Part shown: in pieces, positions 7,380 through 15,709 of the stretch | Layout of the letters: each line of letters begins with the position of its first letter | How positions within the stretch are numbered: position 1 is the stretch's first letter | Assembly: GCA_004552965.1 (NCBI GenBank) | Contig: SFMU01000008.1 | Span: 1-45,982 of the forward strand | Reading direction: 5' to 3' | Origin: Bacteroidales bacterium | GTDB taxonomy: Bacteria; Bacteroidota; Bacteroidia; Bacteroidales; UBA932 | DNA: 45,982 nucleotides | Program-made: the position numbers and the translations under genes | Notes under the pieces: model-generated | Seen by the model: the letters and a program-made list of their open reading frames with translations, nothing else | Told to the model about the DNA's origin: nothing | Database searches by the model: none

Positions 7380-9049
7380 TATTTTGACCTCTGGTAAAGA
7401 TAGCGTTTGATACTGCGTTTCGGAGTGCGCTCAAAGTCTTCTGGCATGAATTCTATCTTTCTGACTTGTGCGTAGTTAGGTATCTCCTTGTTGATTGTCG
7501 GAAGAAGCTCGGTGATGGCCTTCTCAAGGGCGGGACGGTCCAGTCCGTCGAGCTCTCCCTGATGGTAGTCCGGGTAGATGAGGGCGGTGAGGCCGGAGTT
7601 GTCCTCGATCACGAGGGAATCCACAATGTAGGCCTCTGCATTGAACACAGCCTCGATTTCCTCCGGATAGATGTTCTGACCGTTAGGGCCGAGAATCATG
7701 CACTTCGAGCGTCCTCTGATGTAGAGGTATCCTTCGGCGTCGATGATACCCATGTCTCCTGTCCTGAGCCAGCCGTCTTCCGTGAACAGGTCGGCGGTCG
7801 CCTGAGGGTTCTTGAAATATCCGAGGGCGACATTCGGGCCGGAAACCTGGATCTCTCCTTCGATTCTCTGAGGGTCTTCGGAATCGATTCGTATCTGCAT
7901 GTTCAGCGCTGCCTTGCCGCATGAGTAGAGTCTCTTGTCGTCGAAGCGGGCATAGGTGATGATCGGTGCGCACTCTGTCATGCCATAGCCGACAGTGTAC
8001 GGGAAGCCGATCTTCCAGAAGAAATTCTCGATGTCTTTGTTGAAGGCTGCTCCTCCCATGATGACCTCGATGAACTGGTTGCCGAAGCCATTGACAAGTT
8101 CGGTCCTGATCTTCTTCTGGATGACCTTGTCGATGACAGGTACTTTGAGGAGGGTCTTCAGGCCTCCTTTTTCGACCATCTTCTGGATCTTGGACTTGTA
8201 CACCTTCTCGATTATCAGAGGCACGGCAATGATGATGTTCGGCTTGATCTCTTCGAATGCCTGCATGATGATCTTGGGACTAGGTGTCCTTGTAAGGAAG
8301 TGCACATGCATGCCGATGCTCATCTCGAAGAGGAATTCGAACATCATTCCGTACATGTGGGCTGACGGCAGCATCGAGACCACGTTCGATCTGTCGTTCA
8401 GCTCGGGCAGCACGTGCTTTGCGAACTGGATGTTCGAGCAGAGTGCCCTGTAGGGGATCATGACACCCTTGGAGAAGCCGGAAGTTCCGGAGGTGTAGTT
8501 GATGAGTGCCAGTTCGTTGGCGGAATCCTTGTAATAGCAGATGTTCTCCGGCTCGAACGAGTTCGGGTGGCGTTTGCCGAAATATTCATTCATGTGCTCC
8601 CTGCTCTCGACAATCCTTTCGTTGCGTGCGTACAGCAGCTTGAAGGTGTTGATCTGTACGACTGCGTAGAGTTCAGGCATCTCATCGATGTTGAGTCCCT
8701 CCCAGATCACATCGTCGACAAAGAGGACCTTGGAGCCTGAGTGGTTGACAAGGTAGTGGATGTTGCCTGATTTGAATTCGTGGAGAATCGGCACGCAGAC
8801 TGCGCCGTAGGTCATTGTTGCAAGGAAACTTACGCCCCAGTTGACCTGATTTCTGGCACAGATTGCCACCTTGTCTCCCTTGTGCAGGAAACATCTTTCG
8901 AAAGCGATGTGCAACTTTTCGATCCTCCTCGCCACATCCTTGTATGACAAGGTGATGCCCTGATAGTTGGACAATGCCGGTCTTTCCCAGTTCTTTCTGA
9001 AACTTTCTTCGAGTTGTTTGTTTACTGACTGAAACTTGAAGTCACTCAT
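7379..9049 (-). CDS. Long-chain acyl-CoA synthetase / AMP-binding ligase
   Basis: An adenylate-forming enzyme expected to activate fatty acids as acyl-AMP and then acyl-CoA (or another acyl thioester) at the inner face of the membrane. It has 556 residues. The AMP-binding P-loop block is NYTSGTSGFSKGVM (184-197), the adenine motif is GYGMTECAP (354-362) and the hinge block is GWLRTGDMG. The C-terminal lid domain carries RGRSKCMILGPNGQNIYPEE, the family's A10-region loop. The protein is shorter than E. coli FadD-type or eukaryotic-type synthetases of 600 or more residues. It is the fifth gene of the asnS operon, 7 bases after the large exported protein. The exact substrate is unknown. Confidence 0.9.
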   Translation of the reverse strand: MSDFKFQSVNKQLEESFRKNWERPALSNYQGITLSYKDVARRIEKLHIAFERCFLHKGDKVAICARNQVNWGVSFLATMTYGAVCVPILHEFKSGNIHYLVNHSGSKVLFVDDVIWEGLNIDEMPELYAVVQINTFKLLYARNERIVESREHMNEYFGKRHPNSFEPENICYYKDSANELALINYTSGTSGFSKGVMIPYRALCSNIQFAKHVLPELNDRSNVVSMLPSAHMYGMMFEFLFEMSIGMHVHFLTRTPSPKIIMQAFEEIKPNIIIAVPLIIEKVYKSKIQKMVEKGGLKTLLKVPVIDKVIQKKIRTELVNGFGNQFIEVIMGGAAFNKDIENFFWKIGFPYTVGYGMTECAPIITYARFDDKRLYSCGKAALNMQIRIDSEDPQRIEGEIQVSGPNVALGYFKNPQATADLFTEDGWLRTGDMGIIDAEGYLYIRGRSKCMILGPNGQNIYPEEIEAVFNAEAYIVDSLVIEDNSGLTALIYPDYHQGELDGLDRPALEKAITELLPTINKEIPNYAQVRKIEFMPEDFERTPKRSIKRYLYQRSK

Positions 9050-9056
9050 ATCTCCG

Positions 9057-11264
9057 TTATTTGTTTTCTGTTCCGATAATGCTTAACGATCTTTCCTTTC
9101 CGTCATAGCACTTGACCTTCACCGTACCTGATCCTTCCGGGATGAACGGGCTGTCAGGCAGGATAAGCTTCTTGCCTTCGCCTTTCACGACAGGGTCTCC
9201 TCCATTGAACGGGAACAGCATCGCCTGTCTGGAAGTTCTTGTGATCCAGTACTTGCCTCCGTCTGTCTCAAGCAGTTCCGGGACGGATTTGATTGTTTCC
9301 TCAGTGCTTATTCCCATCCATTGCGGGGCTATCTTTCCGTGCAGGTCCATATACCCGACTGAATTGTCTTTGAATAGAACCATTGCGGTGTAGCCCTTTG
9401 CTCCGGTGAAGTCATAGGCCACAGGCCCTACTGCAATCTTCTTGCCCAGATCCACAGGAAAACCGCTGACGAATCTTCCGAGGCGGTCGATCAGATAGAG
9501 TTTGCTGCCTGCAGCGAAAAGGAACTGTATCTTGCCGTTGTTGAAGTAGTCGATTTCCTGGACGAAGCCGCAGAATTTCTCCTTGAAAGGCACTCCCCAG
9601 AGATCCTTGCCGTTTTCGTCCCTGAGGCAGATTGAAAGATGAGAATTCTGGTAGAGGGTGTTCATCTGTCCGGTCAGGCAGTTCCTGACCTTGAACGGGC
9701 CTTCGGGCACGGTCACAGAGGTGTCTCTGACTGCTGATGCCTCGGAAACCTTCATCTTGGTGACAGCTGTCCTGTCCAGACTGAAGGAAAGGTCTATCCC
9801 TTCCTCCGATCTGTATGCCCCGAGGGTCACCGGTACGAACTGTGCGCCCCGGAGAATGTCCCTGCAACCTTCGGCCATGCCTGTGCTGAAGTTCGAAGCC
9901 AGTGAAGGATCCTCGTTCATGCAGTAATATGCCCAGAAACCGCACTCTTTTTGCGGAAGCCTGTCTGAAAGGCCGTTTCCGCTCAGGCGTTCATGGAGGC
10001 TGCCTTCGGCGGCAAGTCTTTCGGAATATTCCTTTACGCTTTCCGCGTTGCCTATTGCGAGCCACTCGCCGGCGACAGCGCATGAATCTTCATCCCCGGC
10101 AGTGAATATCCCGCCGAACAGGCTCCTTGCAAAGCCCGGTCTGTAGCCGCCCGTTTCGATCTTGCGGTTGCCGGATCTGATCAGCAAGAGTTGCTGCACC
10201 TTGTCTGAAAGAGTTACGTTGACCAGGGCTACCTCCTTGATGTCCAGCATCTTTCCCCATTCTTCCGCGTTCTGTCCGAAGTCCTGCTTCTGTCTTGCAA
10301 GCTCCGCCTCGAAGTCATCCAGCCTGATTTTGGAGTCGAGATAGCTTCTGTAGGCCCTGATGTATTTCCCGAAATTGTTCACCGGGAGGGACGCGACGAA
10401 CAAGGCACCGGCAGGAACCGCCTCGGATGCCTTCGAGACGGATGCGCAGGACTCCGGGATGTTCATGTAATATGCCGGGTCGTCACCGTAGAGGATTTCC
10501 CCGTGCATCGTCACGCCGTTCTGGCTATGTTTCGATATGCTCCACCCTGTCCAGTCAGATTGCTCCCTGATGAAGTTCCCCGCCTTTCTGTGTTTCTTGC
10601 CGAGATAGTTGTCGAAAAGGTTTGTGATGTAGGCGTTGTTCACGAGGGTCGCGTCTTCGTCACGCATCCTGGAAGCCACTTCAGGGAAACCCTTGGATTC
10701 CAGTACCGAATGACCTTCTTTAAGATGTCTCAGAGAAGAACTGATGACGGTTTCGGATGTGGACAGGAGTATCAGATCCTGGTCGATTTTCCATGACAGT
10801 CCTTTTTCCACTGCGGCTGCGATCAGTCTGCGTACGTCCGAGGATGTGTCTGGAGCGCAGGTCGAGTCGGCAGCCTCCCTGATCGCTCCCTGAGGGCAGC
10901 TTACGATCAGAAGCGGGGGAAGATCCTTGCTGAAATGCAGAGAGAGAATGGCCTTGGACTTCCTGAGGCTCGCGTAGGACTCCTCTGCGACGAAGTTGAA
11001 TCTGTCCGCAACCAGCTTTCGGAAAACTGCGGCGGTGTCGCCGAAATATTCGCAAGCCCTTCTGAAATCCTTGAAACAGAAGACCATGGCTGCATCCGAC
11101 GGAACTGCTTCAATCAGTTCGTGATCTTCAATGAAATGGCCGGATGTCTTTCCTTCTGCGGTCTTCGGGGCCTTGTCGGAATACAGCCTTGTCACAGCGA
11201 AAAGGATTCCTGTCATTGAGACAAGAGCCGCGATGATGAATATGATGAGAGTCTTCCTGTTCAT
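9057..11264 (-). CDS. Large membrane-anchored exported protein of unknown function
   Basis: This 735-residue protein is not recognised with confidence. It starts with a basic tip and one hydrophobic helix (about residues 5-27), so it is probably anchored in the inner membrane with the rest in the periplasm. The middle (about 50-500) has repeated blocks of the type VPSDAAMVFCFKDF and VPAGALFVASLP, reminiscent of DUF3352-like proteins of Bacteroidetes. The last ~200 residues contain short repeats ending in KLYLIDRLGR, VGYMDLHGK and YWITRTS, which look like beta-propeller blades. No catalytic motif is seen. It lies between a TonB-like gene (15-base gap) and the acyl-CoA ligase (7-base gap) in a long operon, which suggests an envelope role. 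Family assignment is tentative. Confidence 0.6.
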   Translation of the reverse strand: MNRKTLIIFIIAALVSMTGILFAVTRLYSDKAPKTAEGKTSGHFIEDHELIEAVPSDAAMVFCFKDFRRACEYFGDTAAVFRKLVADRFNFVAEESYASLRKSKAILSLHFSKDLPPLLIVSCPQGAIREAADSTCAPDTSSDVRRLIAAAVEKGLSWKIDQDLILLSTSETVISSSLRHLKEGHSVLESKGFPEVASRMRDEDATLVNNAYITNLFDNYLGKKHRKAGNFIREQSDWTGWSISKHSQNGVTMHGEILYGDDPAYYMNIPESCASVSKASEAVPAGALFVASLPVNNFGKYIRAYRSYLDSKIRLDDFEAELARQKQDFGQNAEEWGKMLDIKEVALVNVTLSDKVQQLLLIRSGNRKIETGGYRPGFARSLFGGIFTAGDEDSCAVAGEWLAIGNAESVKEYSERLAAEGSLHERLSGNGLSDRLPQKECGFWAYYCMNEDPSLASNFSTGMAEGCRDILRGAQFVPVTLGAYRSEEGIDLSFSLDRTAVTKMKVSEASAVRDTSVTVPEGPFKVRNCLTGQMNTLYQNSHLSICLRDENGKDLWGVPFKEKFCGFVQEIDYFNNGKIQFLFAAGSKLYLIDRLGRFVSGFPVDLGKKIAVGPVAYDFTGAKGYTAMVLFKDNSVGYMDLHGKIAPQWMGISTEETIKSVPELLETDGGKYWITRTSRQAMLFPFNGGDPVVKGEGKKLILPDSPFIPEGSGTVKVKCYDGKERSLSIIGTENK

Positions 11265-11279
11265 CCTTGAAGAGGTGGC

Positions 11280-11990
11280 TTATTGGGCAACGAACATGTA
11301 GACGATGTTCCCCATCTGTCTGGCCGGAGCGTTCTTTGAAACCGAAAACTTTGAAAGCCTTGCGGCTCTGATTGCGAAATCACGGAGGCAGCGGTCGTCT
11401 GACGAGACCTCTTCCTGTACTTTGGCGTTGATCACATTGCCGGCGGGGTCGACTGTGATGATGACAGTGACATGACCGGCCCCCAGGCAGCGGTAGGCAG
11501 GAATTGAAAGCCTGCTGGCCTTTCTTCCGTCGAGCTCGTATGAGACTACCGATGGCCCGCTGTAACTCTGTTTAGAGGACTTGTCTTCGGCCTTTTCATT
11601 TCTGCTTACCGGGACATAGTCCTCATCCGGTTCATCAACCTTGAATCCGTTCTTCAGATCCTTCGCGAGCTTCTCGGCGTCCTTGTACAGCTGTTCGGCG
11701 TCGGTGTTCCTGTCGTCTTTAAGTGTGGAACCCCTGTCCACTGCAATGTTCCTTACCGGAGTTCCGGCGCTCGAGGCGATAAGTTCATCAAGCCTCTGGC
11801 TGACACTTTCCTTGAACTCCTGCTCTTCTTTCTCTTTCTGAATCTCCTCTTCTTTGCTGAAATCCAGGATGAAAGTGTTCTCACCCCTGATGACGGCTCC
11901 AAGCTGGAAGCAAAGCAGAGCAATCACCACCACCAGATGAAATATCACGGTGATGTACAATCCAGCTCTGTCTTCTGCATCCATGGCCAT
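11280..11990 (-). CDS. TonB-like energy transducer (C-terminal TonB domain)
   Basis: An inner-membrane protein that should pass proton-motive energy to outer-membrane receptors. It has 236 residues. A single transmembrane helix (~12-33) is followed by a charged stretch rich in Glu and Lys (~40-65, probably coiled coil) and a linker. The C-terminal TonB-like domain (~160-236) reads GAGHVTVIITVDPAGNV, then a conserved pair of cysteines and a final amphipathic strand. The usual Pro-rich spacer is missing; the linker is acidic and Ser-rich. It lies 13 bases after udk and is part of the asnS operon rather than of the exbB operon 2 kb upstream. The start at 11990 (MAMDAED) could also be the second Met. 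A structural rather than receptor-linked role is possible. Confidence 0.8.
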   Translation of the reverse strand: MAMDAEDRAGLYITVIFHLVVVIALLCFQLGAVIRGENTFILDFSKEEEIQKEKEEQEFKESVSQRLDELIASSAGTPVRNIAVDRGSTLKDDRNTDAEQLYKDAEKLAKDLKNGFKVDEPDEDYVPVSRNEKAEDKSSKQSYSGPSVVSYELDGRKASRLSIPAYRCLGAGHVTVIITVDPAGNVINAKVQEEVSSDDRCLRDFAIRAARLSKFSVSKNAPARQMGNIVYMFVAQ

Positions 11991-12003
11991 CGGAATATGC
12001 CTG

Positions 12004-12624
12004 TCAGTCGTTCTGTGTTCTCAATGATTTCTCGATAGTCGCTGCAATCACGTCGATTGCGACCTTGTTGTGCCCGCCTTGCGGGATGATGATGTCGGCG
12101 TACCTCTTGCCTGGCTCGATGAACTGCAGGTACATCGGCTTGACCGTCTTGGTGTATCGCTCGATCACGGTCTGGACGGTCTTGCCTCTCTCAATGATAT
12201 CCCTGGCCATCACCCTCATCAGCCTGTCATCGTCGTCTGCATCGACGAACAGTTTGATGTCCATCTGGTCCCTGAGCGCCTTGCAGCAGAAAATCAGGAT
12301 ACCTTCCACGATGATGACCTCTGCAGGTTCCACCCGTACGGTCTCATTCTTCGAGCGCGAGCAAGTGATGTAGGAATATATCGGCTGCTCCACAGCTCTC
12401 CCTTCCTTCAGCTCCCGGAGATGCTCGCAGAGCAGTTCGAAATCGATCGCATCGGGATGGTCGAAATTGATCTGCTGCCTCTCCTCCATCGGAATATGGC
12501 TGGAGTCTTTGTAGTACGAGTCCTGAGGTATGACGACAACCTTTTCCTTGAGGAGTTTCCTCAATGCGTTTACTACAGTAGTCTTTCCTGAACCGGAGCC
12601 TCCGGCAATCCCTATCACCAGCAT
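12004..12624 (-). CDS. udk: Uridine kinase
   Basis: Phosphorylates uridine and cytidine to UMP and CMP in pyrimidine salvage. Length 206 residues, normal for the family. The P-loop is GGSGSGKTT (8-16). PQDSYYKDSSH and FDHPDAIDFELL are the nucleoside-binding blocks, followed by the ARDIIERGKT segment characteristic of uridine kinases, with KPMYLQFIEPGKRYADIIIP near the end. Gaps are 12 bases to asnS upstream and 13 to the TonB-like gene downstream. Confidence 0.95.
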   Translation of the reverse strand: MLVIGIAGGSGSGKTTVVNALRKLLKEKVVVIPQDSYYKDSSHIPMEERQQINFDHPDAIDFELLCEHLRELKEGRAVEQPIYSYITCSRSKNETVRVEPAEVIIVEGILIFCCKALRDQMDIKLFVDADDDDRLMRVMARDIIERGKTVQTVIERYTKTVKPMYLQFIEPGKRYADIIIPQGGHNKVAIDVIAATIEKSLRTQND

Positions 12625-12636
12625 ATTTATAAACTT

Positions 12637-14043
12637 CTAGAATTCTGCGTTCTTTGGAGTCCTCGGGAACGGGATCACGTCCCTGATGTTCGACATGCCG
12701 GTAACGAAGAGAAGCAATCTCTCGAAACCCAGTCCGAAGCCACTGTGAGGGACTGATCCGAACCTTCTGGTGTCGATGTACCATTCGAGGTTCTTCCTGC
12801 TCATTCCAAGTTCGTCGATCCTCCTTTCGAGTTTCTCCAGCGACCATTCCCTTTCGGAACCGCCGATGATCTCGCCGATCTTCGGGAAGAGGATGTCCAT
12901 TGCGCGGACAGTCTTTCCGTTGTCATCCTGCTTCATGTAGAAGGCCTTGATTTCCTTCGGGTAGCCGGTAAGGATAACCGGTTTGCAGAAATGCTTTTCA
13001 ACAAGGTAACGTTCATGCTCGCTCTGGAGGTCGACTCCCCAGTAGACAGGATACTCGAACTGGGTGCCGTTCTTTACGGCTTCCTCGAGGATTCTGATTC
13101 CTTCGGTATATTCAAGTCTTACGAAATCTGTTGCGATGACGCTCTCGAGCCTGCCGATAAGTTCGTTGTCGTACTTGTCGTTCAGGAACCTGAGGTCGGA
13201 GCCGCAGTTGTCCAGCGCGTACTTTACGAGGTATTTGATGAATTCCTCAGCGAGGTTCATGTTGTCCTCGATGTCGTAGAAGGACATTTCCGGCTCTATC
13301 ATCCAGAACTCCGCGAGATGTCTCGGAGTGTTGGAATTCTCTGCCCTGAAGGTCGGTCCGAATGTGTAGATCTCTCCAAGTGCCGTAGCTCCCAGTTCAC
13401 CTTCCAGCTGTCCGCTGACAGTGAGGCTTGTCTGCTTTCCGAAGAAATCACCGCTATAGTCAACCTCACCCTTCTTGTTTCTCGGAATCGGCTTGTCGAG
13501 GTCGAGGGTTGTGACCTGGAACATCTGACCTGCTCCTTCGCAGTCGGATTCTGTGATCAGTGGAGTGTTGAGGTAGACGAAGCCTTTGTCATTGAAAAAC
13601 TTGTGAATAGCAAAGGCCATCGCATGCCTGATTCTAAGCACGGCTCCGAAGGTGTTTGTCCTGGGGCGGAGGTGGGCGACGGTACGGAAATATTCAAGAG
13701 TCGCGCCCTTCTTCTGAATCGGGTATTTCATCGGGTCGCAGTCACCGTAGACGCCAATTTCCTCGGCATGGATTTCCACAGCCTGACCACTTCCGACAGA
13801 TTCCACGAGCTGTCCTTTGACCCAGATGCTCGCTCCGGTCGTGATCCGTCCCAGCAGTGCCTCATCGAAGTTCTCGACATCTGCCACTACCTGTATATTG
13901 TCTACGCATGATCCGTCATTGAGCGCAATGAACTTGATCTGCTTGTTGCCTCTTTTTGTCCTTACCCATCCTTTGGCAAGAACTTCCTGACCGGCCTCTG
14001 CGGCCAGAAGGTCCCTGACTTTTCTTCTAGCGATTGAACTCAT
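12637..14043 (-). CDS. asnS: Asparaginyl-tRNA synthetase
   Basis: Charges tRNA-Asn with asparagine. It has 468 residues from the ATG at 14043 (MSSIARRKV). An in-frame ATG at 14055 would add four residues, but the predicted transcription start lies only a few bases before it, so the inner start is preferred. An N-terminal OB-fold anticodon-binding domain (GWVRTKRGNKQIKFIALNDGS) precedes a class II core with motif 2 (TFRAENSNTPRHLAEFWMIE) and motif 3 (GFGLGFERLLLF). The AEFWMIEPE block is characteristic of AsnRS/AspRS, and the insertion pattern fits AsnRS of Bacteroidetes. First gene of the seven-gene minus-strand operon ending at 5397. Confidence 0.95.
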   Translation of the reverse strand: MSSIARRKVRDLLAAEAGQEVLAKGWVRTKRGNKQIKFIALNDGSCVDNIQVVADVENFDEALLGRITTGASIWVKGQLVESVGSGQAVEIHAEEIGVYGDCDPMKYPIQKKGATLEYFRTVAHLRPRTNTFGAVLRIRHAMAFAIHKFFNDKGFVYLNTPLITESDCEGAGQMFQVTTLDLDKPIPRNKKGEVDYSGDFFGKQTSLTVSGQLEGELGATALGEIYTFGPTFRAENSNTPRHLAEFWMIEPEMSFYDIEDNMNLAEEFIKYLVKYALDNCGSDLRFLNDKYDNELIGRLESVIATDFVRLEYTEGIRILEEAVKNGTQFEYPVYWGVDLQSEHERYLVEKHFCKPVILTGYPKEIKAFYMKQDDNGKTVRAMDILFPKIGEIIGGSEREWSLEKLERRIDELGMSRKNLEWYIDTRRFGSVPHSGFGLGFERLLLFVTGMSNIRDVIPFPRTPKNAEF

Positions 14044-14065
14044 TGTCTGTAACATTTATATCGTA

Positions 14066-14098
14066 CAAATATATAAAAAAACATTGAGTAATATGAAA
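14066..14098 (-). promoter_or_regulatory. Promoter for the asnS operon
   Basis: On the minus strand the box TATATTTG (14066-14073) fits the Bacteroidetes -7 consensus TAnnTTTG exactly. A partial -33 element, TTTC (14095-14098), lies 21 bases upstream. Transcription should start near 14059, giving a very short leader. This supports use of the ATG at 14043. Confidence 0.55.
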
Positions 14099-14125
14099 AC
14101 GAAGCCGCCAAGTCTCTGTTATTCA

Positions 14126-14168
14126 TAAAAAATCAGGCGGCCTCAGCTTTCGCTTTCGGTCGCCTGGT
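14126..14168 (-). terminator. Rho-independent terminator after the exbB operon
   Basis: On the minus strand, after the exbD stop at 14190, CAGGCG (14161-14166) pairs with CGCCTG (14134-14139), with further G-C pairing inside, and a run of six T (14127-14132) follows directly after one A. This is a canonical intrinsic terminator that separates the exbB operon from the asnS promoter. Confidence 0.7.
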
Positions 14169-14189
14169 TTCATTGACTATGTCGATGGG

Positions 14190-14651
14190 CTATTGTCCGG
14201 CCTTTCTGGCTGCGTACATTATCTTGAGTGCCGAGCAGCGCCTGAGCTCCTGCTTGACATCAGTGATAATACCCATTCTTGCATCTTCGTCTGCCTTGAT
14301 TGACACTTGCATCAGCTGGCGGTCAGCTTCACTCAAAGATTCGCGTTCTGCTGCGATGAAGTCTCGGATGTCCTTGGTAGTCTTGAAGGAATCGTTGAGC
14401 TGGATTCTTGATTCGGTACCGTACTGGCTCTGATACTGAGATGTAGGCGATCCGATGTAGATGTAGGACGCGAGGTCCTTCCTTTCCAGTTTCGCGATTT
14501 CTGTAGCTTCAGGAAGTTTGACCTTGACCTTGACTTCGGTAGAACGAAGCTGAGAGCAGACCATGAAGAAGAAAAGGAACATGAACACGATGTCGGAACT
14601 TGATCCTATCTCCGGCATTTCTTTCTTACCGCTTCTCTTAAATACAGGCAT
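14190..14651 (-). CDS. ExbD/TolR-family proton-channel subunit (second copy)
   Basis: Partner of ExbB in the proton-driven motor that energises TonB. It has 153 residues. The N terminus carries a basic tip, then one transmembrane helix with the functional Asp (SSSDIVFMFLFFFMV, D20), followed by a periplasmic domain of about 110 residues. The periplasmic part differs clearly from that of the neighbouring ExbD, so the two are paralogues and not a recent duplication. The start codon is embedded in a GAATATG word. Last gene of the operon, 17 bases after the first exbD. Confidence 0.9.
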   Translation of the reverse strand: MPVFKRSGKKEMPEIGSSSDIVFMFLFFFMVCSQLRSTEVKVKVKLPEATEIAKLERKDLASYIYIGSPTSQYQSQYGTESRIQLNDSFKTTKDIRDFIAAERESLSEADRQLMQVSIKADEDARMGIITDVKQELRRCSALKIMYAARKAGQ

Positions 14652-14668
14652 ATTCTTTTCCTCCTGAA

Positions 14669-15247
14669 TTACTTTTTGGTTACATCCTTAGGCTCTGCTT
14701 CAGAGATGTTCTGAGGAACTGCTTCCTTGACAATCTTCTGCTGCTCCTCGGTGAGGGCGCTGAAGACTCTTCCGTAGTGCTGCCTTGAGAAGTCGTCACG
14801 GACTTCGTTGATGGCCTTTACGAGTTCATTCTGAACCTGGATATAGGCCTTGTAGCTTGTACCACGGTCATTCTGAAGAGAGATGACTCCTTTACTAACA
14901 GGATATTCACCGAATCCTTCGATGTTCTTGTTCTCCCTTTCAGGAAGATTAGGATCGTTGGTAGGGTTCGTGATGAATTCCTTGATCTTATCCTTGAGCT
15001 GGCTAACATCCATCGCTTGGTCACCGGCATACAACCTATCACCAGAGTTGATTTTCACAATGATGATATTTCGCTTGTTGACCTTCGTGTCCTCAGTCTG
15101 CTGGTTCTTGTCCGGCATAGGAGGCAGACGTCTCTGAAGACCTGACTGCTGATCCATGGTCGATGTCATGAGAAAGTAGCAGAGGAGCAGGAAGGCGATA
15201 TCGGAAGTTGATTGAGTGCTAAGACCCGGTGTTTTTCTTTTAGCCAT
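14669..15247 (-). CDS. ExbD/TolR-family proton-channel subunit (first copy)
   Basis: Motor subunit of the ExbBD complex. At 192 residues it is longer than the usual ~140. The N-terminal helix has the key Asp (STSDIAFLLLCYFLM, D16). The periplasmic region contains an insertion rich in Asn, Pro and Glu (about residues 93-112) and ends with a charged tail KDVTKK. Bacteroidetes operons often carry two different ExbD proteins after one ExbB; a heteromeric ExbD pair in the channel pore is the likely reason, though this is inference. Gap of 9 bases to the upstream membrane protein. Confidence 0.9.
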   Translation of the reverse strand: MAKRKTPGLSTQSTSDIAFLLLCYFLMTSTMDQQSGLQRRLPPMPDKNQQTEDTKVNKRNIIIVKINSGDRLYAGDQAMDVSQLKDKIKEFITNPTNDPNLPERENKNIEGFGEYPVSKGVISLQNDRGTSYKAYIQVQNELVKAINEVRDDFSRQHYGRVFSALTEEQQKIVKEAVPQNISEAEPKDVTKK

Positions 15248-15256
15248 TGTTCTGGA

Positions 15257-15679
15257 TTATTTTGAGTTGATGGCGTTCCTGATCACTCCGAAGATGATGG
15301 CGCAGACTGCACCGATACCCAGGATGGCGGTCAGAAGCATCACTGTGTCAGTTATCTTCAACCACTGGGCTGAAGGCTGAGTCTTCACATTGATGGCCGG
15401 AGATCCAGCCGAGACGAAATAGACGCCAATGACCAGAGCGGCAGCGATGACAATGAAAATCAGCGCCTTCACCAGTCCCTTAGGGTCGTTGGCGGCGGAT
15501 TTGATGACCGCGAGTCCCAGAAGAATCACTACAGCCGCAATGAAGAGGATGTAAGTGAATCTGAGAAGCACGTCAACCGGAGCGGTGTTGGTAGCATCGC
15601 CGGAAGCGAGGCACCAGCCACCCAGGACGAGTCCAAGCAGTCCCAGAATCCAACCGGTAATTTTTGCTATCTTGTTCAT
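15257..15679 (-). CDS. Small four-helix membrane protein of the ExbBD operon
   Basis: This 140-residue protein has about four predicted transmembrane segments (roughly residues 7-26, 40-60, 72-92 and 112-134) with short loops. It has no catalytic motif. A protein of this size and topology is commonly found between exbB and exbD in Bacteroidetes, so it is likely an accessory or assembly part of the motor. That is inferred from position only. Gaps are 30 bases to exbB and 9 to exbD. Confidence 0.75.
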   Translation of the reverse strand: MNKIAKITGWILGLLGLVLGGWCLASGDATNTAPVDVLLRFTYILFIAAVVILLGLAVIKSAANDPKGLVKALIFIVIAAALVIGVYFVSAGSPAINVKTQPSAQWLKITDTVMLLTAILGIGAVCAIIFGVIRNAINSK

Positions 15680-15709
15680 TATTTGCTGATTCTAGATGGG
15701 TCGTACGTA

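Noticed and set aside
14190..15247. Two exbD genes as a recent tandem duplication
   Set aside because: Sequences share only the short helix with Asp; lengths and periplasmic domains differ strongly.
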